Source: Antennarius striatus (lineage: Eukaryota > Chordata > Actinopteri > Lophiiformes > Antennariidae). From it: 64,000 nucleotides of DNA. Shown here piece by piece: positions 57,154 to 64,000 of this stretch (position 1 is its first letter; every line of letters starts with the position of its first letter). Where the stretch lies: assembly GCF_040054535.1 (NCBI RefSeq), contig NC_090792.1:8827991-8891990 (forward strand). Direction: 5' to 3'. The translations under genes were made by a program, and so were the position numbers. The notes under the pieces were generated by a model. It was given only the letters and a program-made list of their open reading frames with translations. It did no database searches and was not told where the DNA came from.

Positions 57154-57421
57154 GAAAGTAAATTTTATCAATGCACATTTTCATACTGGTAAACAAAGAA
57201 AGCAGTAAGGACATAAGATAACTCACCTGTCTGCCTATAAAAGGAAAAACATCAACAGTGAATAAAAACAGTAAGTCAGTCAAACATAAAGTATCTGATA
57301 CACATGAGTATAACAGAAGTAATAATCATACACTACTGTTCAAAAGTTTGTAATTGCCCCTCATAAAAAATTGACTTGGGCACAGACATCCACGCTGAAT
57401 GAACTGAATTCAGTCATAGTT
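57154..57421 (-). repeat. Direct duplication, downstream copy (B)
   Basis: About 265 bases match 58163-58461 in the same orientation at high identity. The match includes the stretch that forms the 8-nt microexon of the neighbouring gene, here reading GCAGACAG between TATAG and GTGAGT. This copy lies 3' of the last exon of that gene, so its exon copy is probably unused or belongs to a lost paralogue. Confidence 0.85.
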
Positions 57422-57663
57422 TTTTTTTCATAGATTTTTTCCTATTTTACTTCACGGTTCATCATTTGAAGAGGTTCTCCACATATGTTGCTATCACACA
57501 TATTCTCCCGTGAAACTCTTCCCTTTGTCCATTGTTCACCCCCCCTCTCCCAAATGTATTAGAAACTGCAGACTTATTAACTTTATACATGAAGCTATAA
57601 AATGTTAATTTGCGTCAGTGCATTCTGAATGAGAGTAAACCATTCATGACTTTTCTGGATCGT

Positions 57664-57669
57664 TTTATT
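57664..57669 (-). terminator. Polyadenylation signal of the SPK-heptad gene
   Basis: On the minus strand AATAAA lies about 115 bases after the stop codon at 57783. Another AATAAA lies only about 40 bases after it. Confidence 0.45.
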
Positions 57670-57782
57670 GCATATGTAATTATTTTAGTGCATATGTAAT
57701 TATTTCTTTACAATCATTATCACAAATGTTGACTCAAGGATTTATTCATAATATATTTCCAGTAAGGTCCTTTGGGACTATC

Positions 57783-58801
57783 TTAATGACGTCTGGGACT
57801 ACCTTTGGGACTTTTTCCACCACGCTTGGGACTACAGCTACCACGTTTGGGACTTTTGCTCCTGCGTTTGGGACTTTTGTCACGGCCTTTGGGACTGATG
57901 TCACGGCCTTTGGGACTGATGTCACGGCCTTTGTGACAACCTGGTTTGCCCCTCCCTTTCTTTCCTTTCCTCCCCTCTTTACGGCATTTTCCATCCTGTG
58001 AAAGATTATGGAAAATTAAGACACAAGTACTGCTGACTGAATCAGCTGATGAGGCAAAAATTAAATAAAACTATTTGGGAAGTAAAATGTCTTACTTGAT
58101 CGGGGTCAGAGCTTGTGCTGTCATCATCACTTGAACTGCGACGTTCCTTGTAATATAAAACAGGGAAGTAAATTCATTAATGCATTTTCATTCATTTTCA
58201 TTTTCATACTGCTAAACAAAGAAAGAGCAGTAAGGACACAAGATAACTCACCGGTTTGCCTATAATAGGAAAAACAAAAAACACCAACAGTCAATAACAA
58301 CGATAAGTCAGTCAAACATAAAGTATCTGATACACATGAGTATAACAGAAGTAATAATCATACACCACTGTTCAAAAGTTTGTAACTGCCTCTCATAAAA
58401 ACTTGACTTGGGCACAGACATCCACGGTGAATGAACTGAATTCAGTCATAGTCAGAGCTGATTTCAAAGAGACAGATTTCCTGTATCAATATCAATCTAA
58501 TGACTGACAGGTTTGAACTGCTTCAACCTGACAACTGAGTTATCTGCAGAGGCCCCTACAAAAAAAAACAGTAATTAATTATTTAATTCTTTTCTTTTCT
58601 TCATTTGTAAATGATGCAAATAAATTATACTGTTCTTAGATAGGTTAAAACATCCACCATAAAAGAATAAGAAAAATGATAATATCACAAATAATACCAA
58701 ACTTTTGAATGGTAATATGTTTTATAGTTAATGCTATACATGGAAAGTGATTCAAAGCAAAAATAAATATATAATAATCAAAGTTACTTACATTCACTCA
58801 T
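57783..58801 (-). CDS. Unrecognised 93-residue protein with Ser-Pro-Lys heptad repeats
   Basis: I do not recognise this gene. Four minus-strand coding exons, each bounded by consensus GT and AG, join in one frame: 58801-58792 (ATG AGT GAA T), 58259-58252 (8 nt), 58146-58096 (17 codons) and 57995-57783. The protein starts MSECKPERRSSSDDDSTSSD, an acidic serine-rich head. A basic Gly/Lys/Arg stretch follows (KEGRKGKKGRGKPGCHKGRD), then about seven heptads: RDISPKG twice, RDKSPKR, RSKSPKR, GSCSPKR, GGKSPKG and a closing SPRRH. S-P-K/R repeats are known from DNA-binding tails of H1 and sperm-type proteins and are CDK-type sites, but function here is unknown. There is no signal peptide or membrane segment. 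A TATA box, an untranslated exon and a poly(A) signal flank it. Confidence 0.6.
58163..58461 (-). repeat. Direct duplication, upstream copy (A), containing the microexon
   Basis: This partner of 57154-57421 lies in the introns around the 8-nt exon of the SPK-heptad gene. Its left part overlaps a MITE-like end, TTCAAAAGTTTG, found also at the other end of an element near 58700 in inverted form. The match continues well past that element, so it is a segmental duplication, not only two transposon copies. Confidence 0.85.
58363..58725. mobile_element. MITE with TTCAAAAGTTTG termini
   Basis: ACTGTTCAAAAGTTTG at the left and CAAACTTTTGAATGGT at the right form inverted ends of a kind common in fish MITEs. 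It is noncoding and lies in the intron between the first two coding exons of the SPK-heptad gene. Confidence 0.5.
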
Positions 58802-58998
58802 GTTTTAATGTTCAAAAGTGCAACCTCAAGCGATTTTCTGAAAAAAAAAAAAAGAAAGAAAGAAAAAAGGATTTTAAAATTACAATCAGTCACATTTTGT
58901 GCATATATCACTAATAACTAACAATCGCCAATAACACACCTGGTGAGAAAGTCAAACCTGCCTGTGTTTAATGTGTCTTTTCAGTCTGTATATATAAG
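58792..58998 (-). promoter_or_regulatory. TATA promoter and 5' exons of the SPK-heptad gene
   Basis: On the minus strand TTATATATAC (about 58989-58998) is a good TATA box. About 30 bases on begins a short exon that would end CTCACCAG at 58940, directly before GTGTGT. The next exon (58837-58792) follows a 25-base polypyrimidine tract ending CAG and carries the start codon ten bases before GTAAGT. Both junctions are strong by eye. Confidence 0.5.
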
Positions 58999-59874
58999 GA
59001 ACCACAGGGAATGACAAGTGTGGGTGTGACCATGTTTTAAAATATGATTGACAAACAAACGTTTTGGGTGTTTCCAGGAAACCTAATGATTGTTTTTCTG
59101 AGCTCTACCTCTAAACATCAAAACTTAGGATCCTGGAACTTGCTGGATCAGTTTTAAAGAACGAGTGTGCAACCACAGGAACGCCATTAATCAAACAATT
59201 CTATAGTCATTTTAATAGGCCAGACTGACAAAAATCTATTTGGAATGACACAGGAGGCAACTCTAGGTCTTGGCATCGAACTGCTTTACTTGTGCCTTCA
59301 CCTCATGCAATTAACTGTTGTCTGCACTGTGACTTGATGTCCCCAAGAGAACTCTAACTAACATTGACAATCTTGGTGGGTGTGTGTGTATTTAAATTCC
59401 TCAAGCTCATACTTAGTTGTGCGTGCATGTTGCTTTGATTTATGTGTCATGCTTGGAACAAAAGAATATCTAAGGCATTCAGTTGAATGCCTTTATGCAT
59501 TCAACAGGCACCAGTTACTCTTAAATTTTAAACTGGCACAATATATCAGGAGTAATCTTCACAAAAACTTTGCATAATTTGATTAATTTCTGTGTGTTGT
59601 ACTTAAATTCCCTTTGATGCAGACAAATGACAGCTTTTATATTATGTGTGACCCACATTGAGTTGTTTTCTATAATACTGGGTAGCATCTCTACCCCGTG
59701 TCAAGGCACCATCTCACCTGTTAGAGATCGCATATCCTGGTAACTCAGAATAAAGTAAAAATTCTGGTTGTAGCCCAGCATTTATGTATCATGTATTTTA
59801 TTTTTATATGGACTTGATTCTTATCTGAAGTCTTTAATTTGAAGCATATTTATTTATTTAGAATAAACAAAAAA

Positions 59875-59970
59875 GCAGTGGCGCACTGAGTAGCGCTGTC
59901 GCTACACAGCAAGGCGGTTCCGGAGTCGAGTCCCGCTCTGTGCGGAGTTTGCATGTTCTCCCCGTGATGG
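59875..59970 (+). repeat. Dispersed fish repeat, 5' head fragment
   Basis: It reads GTGGCGCACTGAGTAGCGCT, GAGTCGAGTCCCG and GCGGAGTTTGCATGTTCTCC, the start of the family found reversed at 1004-1316. It stops abruptly after GTGATGG. Confidence 0.75.
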
Positions 59971-60220
59971 GCAAAAATTATAATACAGCGGATATGGTTT
60001 TCTTCAATAACTAAGCAGTAACATATAACTATTGCAGTAGTACCACACTGTGAACACAGTTAGAAATTATGTATTTTTAGTCATACTTCAGGCATCAGTG
60101 GCAATAACAACAAGTGAAAGTTTACATTGATTGTTACACTAGACAAAAATAGTGACATCGTTGGATTATTTTTTATTGGTGAAAACTTTTCATCTTACAT
60201 TTTAATGTTATCAGATCAGA

Positions 60221-60221
<1 letters not shown>

Positions 60222-60312
<91 letters not shown>
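60222..60312 (+). repeat. CA microsatellite
   Basis: About forty-five uninterrupted CA units. Confidence 0.97.
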
Positions 60313-60314
<2 letters not shown>

Positions 60315-61339
60315 TATTGTATTATGAGGAGAAAATTATTTTCATACATATAAAGAAGCATCAGCCAGGGGTGAGTCATGACACCAGCATGTATGTGTTT
60401 GTTTGTGACCAAACATTGCCTTGACAAACTGTAACAACAACACCCTTCTCTGGTATTTATGAAAGCAGTACAGTTGATAATAGGAGGACACACCTGGGTT
60501 AAGTCTTTCATAAAATTATCTTACAGCAATGCATTCTGGAAAGATGCCATGAAACAATAGGTGTGTGATGGATGGTTGTGATGGATGAGCTGACATAATG
60601 CTGTAACAACCAGTTGCTATGTCCGTTCTGTTTGAAGCAGCACACATGTCCTCAAATGTTTGTCATGTTGAAACTGACGGTCACAGAGACAGTGTGGATT
60701 TGTGCAACAACTTAAAAGGTATTAACATAAATTTGGACATACAGTATATGAACAAAGATCCTGGATTCCTGCACACACACACCTTCGTGTGTGTGTGTGT
60801 GTATTTGTGTGTGTATGTATTTAAACATCTAAAATCATAATTAGTTGTTTGGGTGTAAAGTCAAGTCATTATTCCTTTTCACTTCACTGTTTGAAACAAA
60901 TAATAAACTTTCTCCTCACATTAAACTTCCTGCAGGACATCCAGCAGTGGATGAGTAAACACCGGAGAGCGTCCCCTAGCGGCGAGATGATAGAAAACTA
61001 AATTCAGGTCCTGATTCTGAACACAGCAGTGAAATCAGAATCAGAAAACGTCCACGATTTGCACCAATGGCATCGTTACTTGACTTATTTCCAGTTTTAT
61101 TGCATTATTGATGTCCATTTTTCCAGAGTCAATGAGTTATGGGATTGTATTACCTAAATTGGCATGAGGAACACGTGACAAATGTGACGTCATTGCAATT
61201 TGTTGATCATGAACTTCCTCTGTGCGTGGATCAGAAGCACGTGTGGACCGAGGCTTTGGCGCCACCCGGTAGACGTGACGTGTAATTTCAGTTCGCCGCC
61301 GTTCATGAGAATGAAACCAGTAATGTAGAGGTGAGTACA

Positions 61340-61391
<52 letters not shown>
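61340..61391 (+). repeat. CTGT tetranucleotide microsatellite
   Basis: About thirteen uninterrupted CTGT units directly after the donor-like GTGAGT near 61331. Confidence 0.95.
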
Positions 61392-61392
<1 letters not shown>

Positions 61393-62717
61393 TATAAAGT
61401 ATAAAGCCATTATCAAGTTCATGTTAACATATGAACTGGAATTAGATTCTGATTTTTTTTCAATTTATGAAGTTACAATTCACAATCCAGTATGATCATA
61501 CTTTACTTTTGTGTTTGTATTTTACTGTCAAATATTTTACAACCATTTAAAAAATATATTTTTATTTCTATTTTATTACACTTTTACTTTTAGAATGAAC
61601 AAATTAAAACATGGAGTTTTTTCTGCCCTACCTTTACTACCACTACCAAAGGGAATGGAACGTAAAGGTTCATTTATGGCCAATTTTACAGAAGTCCACA
61701 TACAGATGTGAGTGTGAAATGACGTTTCAGTCAGTAAATTCCATGATTACTCTAAAACATATGATGGAAGTGAGTTCTGGCTAGAATTGAGCATGACCTT
61801 ATTGATGATGCATGAATAACGAGAATACAGTCAGAACTCTTAAGATTAAAATTAGAATTTTCTTCCATCATCAACCATGACAATCAAGTACATGCAAATG
61901 TTGGTTTTACATGTGTGGGAGTCACAAATATAGAAAACCAGACAGTTACATAATTATCACCTAGGTTGACCCATGTAGAATGTGAGCTATGGGGGCTTTA
62001 ATGGTTAAAAACGTTGCTCGTACTGGAAACTTTGTTTGTTTTCCATGACGCCGACGGACGTCCAGCTACATGTGGCTTCACCTCTCCTCCTGTCTCTGGG
62101 ATGTCTGTGCCGTTTGTCTGTGCCAGGCTGCAATGTGCGGCATGTCGTTGGCAAAAGCTGCAGGCATGAAGAATTGTGGGAAATTCGGCAGATGCCCCTC
62201 ACCCCTCTCCCCCCTCCCCTCCTCCAGTCTTTAGGAAGCTTCTTTAGTACTCTAAACATGTAGTCTGGAGCTCATAGAGACAAAGTTGTTGCACCTGCAG
62301 TGAGAAAAAAATAACACAACATCTCATGTATCTTGTGTGGATTTCTGAAGCGACACCCTGAGATGTGAATGAAACTGATTTAAGGAGCCAAAGTGGAGGA
62401 TTGTAAATTTAAGGCATTCAAAAGCACCCACACGGAAATGACACCACAGCTTCCACAAAACTTCTCATCAACTACTGGGTAAAAAAATTGAGAATTAATT
62501 TTTTTGGTTACACATTTATTATACAGAAATAAAAACAAAAACCAAACTATTAACAGACTGGAAAATCCATTATGAATACTATAAAATATGTTATCATCAT
62601 TTTAATTTGAAACACTAACAGTAAATGTTCTGTGACAGGAAAAAAAAAAAAAGACACCATGAATTAACGTTAAAATTCACCAAGTGCGTATATGAAGGGT
62701 GGTGGGGGAGATTGGGG

Positions 62718-62736
62718 GGGGGGGGGGGGGGGGGCA
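62718..62736 (+). repeat. Poly-G run
   Basis: A run of about nineteen G, followed downstream by GA-rich low-complexity DNA (62850-62882). Such stretches are prone to assembly and length errors. Confidence 0.9.
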
Positions 62737-62929
62737 AGATTTAACCAGCATGCTTTGAGCAGAGGATAAGTGAGGAGGGGAAAGAGCAAGTGCTTTAGAA
62801 AGGACGGGAGGGAGCGAGGGAGCATATGTGCAGGAGGGTGGGAGGGTTGGAGAGAGAGAGAGAGAGAGGGAGAGAGAGGGGGGAGGACAGGCGGATGGGT
62901 GCTGTGAAATCCGTTAACAGGGGAGCTCT

Positions 62930-63076
62930 GTGCATTGGTTGGACGTCTTGGCTGCTTGCCCAACTTGGTTCATTGTAATCAAGGCATGATCGTCGCCTCC
63001 CAGCAGCCCTCTCTGCCGCCTCGGCCGCCTCGCGCCTGGACCCAGCCCAGCTCCTGCCGCTGACATGGACAGACCC
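62930..63076 (+). promoter_or_regulatory. Candidate GC-rich first exon at the right edge
   Basis: A GC-rich block with CCTCGGCCGCCTCGCGCC leads to ATG at 63065-63067. It reads only MDRP before a consensus GTGAGTG donor at 63077. It looks like the 5' UTR and first coding codons of a plus-strand gene whose body lies beyond the window. The gene cannot be named. An in-frame stop ends a competing upstream ATG reading. Confidence 0.35.
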
Positions 63077-63356
63077 GTGAGTGCTTCTCTCTCCTTCCCC
63101 TCGCTCCCCATCCTCTGCAGCTCTGATATTAGGTTCCCCCTCTCTGGTAGGCTTAGCTGTGCCTGCACGCAGCGTTTCAGTTGTGCCTCCTTCCCTCCCC
63201 TGTTGTCGCTCCTGTAGGTGGTAGGAACGCTGGGTAGGGAGGTAGCCTTGGCAGCTCTCTTTGCAGCCCCCCCCCCCACTCCCCTCTCTTCTGCCTGCCT
63301 GTCTGGGCATGGGTGCCATCCACTGGCAGATCCACAATGTCTCTGTGTGTTTTATG

Positions 63357-63360
<4 letters not shown>

Positions 63361-63403
<43 letters not shown>
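63361..63403 (+). repeat. GT microsatellite
   Basis: About twenty GT units. The rest of the window to 64000 shows no exon I can support. Confidence 0.95.
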
Positions 63404-63406
<3 letters not shown>

Positions 63407-64000
63407 GGTCCACGGTAGCCTCGCTGCTGCGCAACTTCCACACTCGGATGAACCCAGCGGTTACTGTCCCCCCATTTTGGTTTGTGGACTTCAGGCTCCG
63501 CCGCTGGCCTTGGGATTCTGAGTCAGCAGAGTGTCTCTCCTCTGCACCTATTCTTAGGGGTATGTCCTCATGGTCTGTTGTGTTTGGATACCCTGACAAC
63601 TACAAGCTCTCTGGCAGCTACTTTCCATCCTCCTGCCGCTCAGAGTGAGTTACAACTTTTCTCATGCTCAGTGTGTGTGTGTGTGCTGGTTTGACACATC
63701 TGCATCGAGGATGTGCAGTTTTTTCCCCTTAAATTGTGTGAATATGCTATTAATTAAAGTCCAGAGCATCTGATGAAAATATCTGAGCAAGATTCAACTA
63801 AATAGTTCAACTATATCTCAGGGGCAGCCGATCTTTGTAGGCGTAACACTGAAGGACAAAGCTTGGAAGGATTTCTCGCAGCCCCGATGTGATTGTCTTG
63901 ATGCGCTCCCGAGCCATGAGTCATGATGTGCTCGTAATATCACATATAAGCAGCTTTGACTCTTATTGTCACTGTAGCAACAGTAGACAACAGCTGACTC

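Larger units (their letters stand above)
59000..63000. other. Intergenic, repeat-rich, no supported gene
   Basis: The stretch contains a truncated dispersed repeat head (59875-59970), two long simple repeats and unassigned AT-rich DNA. A donor-like GTAGAG/GTGAGT at about 61330, just after a CpG-containing block with CACGTG and GACGTGACGTG, could be a first exon of an unseen gene. Nothing coding follows it. Confidence 0.5.

Noticed and set aside
57726-58001. Plus-strand 91-residue frame with repeated FGT
   Set aside because: It is the antisense shadow of the 21-bp units that encode the SPK heptads. The minus strand has splice sites, TATA and poly(A) signals and the plus strand does not.
58460-58560. 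Possible extra exon after TTTGTAG on the minus strand in the SPK-heptad gene
   Set aside because: Joined to the first coding exon it reaches a stop after about 17 codons, and it lies inside a MITE-like element. The 8-nt exon gives a continuous frame instead.
59875-59970. tRNA gene
   Set aside because: The B-box-like text belongs to the head of the dispersed fish repeat. No cloverleaf with matching acceptor stem can be formed by eye.

Overview
The window is vertebrate nuclear DNA, almost certainly from a ray-finned (teleost) fish. Genes are compact and intron-rich with GT-AG junctions. Intergenic DNA carries long CA/GT, TCTG and ATG microsatellites, tRNA-derived SINEs, Tc1/mariner, piggyBac and other TIR DNA-transposon fossils, and the dispersed fish repeat that contains GGAGTTTGCATGTTCTCCCC. 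No bacterial, phage, CRISPR or recognisable retroviral sequence was seen.

Layout. 1-5.4 kb is repeat-rich: a Tc1 fossil, a SINE, a piggyBac deletion derivative and a small one-exon ORF (4298-4576). 5.6-10.3 kb holds tmem39b (+). 11.5-17.9 kb holds ccdc28b (+). 29.2-18.3 kb holds togaram1 (-), tail to tail with ccdc28b. 33.5-41.05 kb holds klhl28 (+), divergent from togaram1. 44.7-41.86 kb holds dorip1/C14orf28 (-), convergent with klhl28. 45.3-57.1 kb holds mthfd1 (+), head to head with dorip1 across about 0.6 kb. 59.0-57.7 kb (-) holds a compact spliced gene I do not recognise, encoding a 93-residue protein with Ser-Pro-Lys heptad repeats. 59-64 kb is mostly repeat and intergenic DNA, with a GC-rich possible first exon near 63.06 kb.

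I rebuilt the reading frame exon by exon. The six recognised genes close in frame at these lengths: tmem39b 488 aa, ccdc28b 212 aa, togaram1 1553 aa, klhl28 571 aa, dorip1 339 aa and mthfd1 934 aa. Two are ciliary: ccdc28b is a BBS modifier and togaram1 regulates axonemal microtubules. klhl28 encodes a CUL3-type adaptor, mthfd1 the trifunctional folate enzyme, tmem39b a multi-pass membrane protein. The dorip1-klhl28-togaram1 block matches human 14q21. tmem39b and ccdc28b match human 1p35, and mthfd1 lies elsewhere on human 14q, so the window joins segments that are separate in mammals.

The strongest candidate for something undescribed is the minus-strand SPK-heptad gene with its TATA box, 8-nt microexon and partial downstream duplication. 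Other points are a nearly perfect 97-bp quasi-palindrome in mthfd1 intron 6, apparent absence of TOG1 from togaram1, and an N-terminal coding exon of dorip1 not present in the human protein as I recall it.
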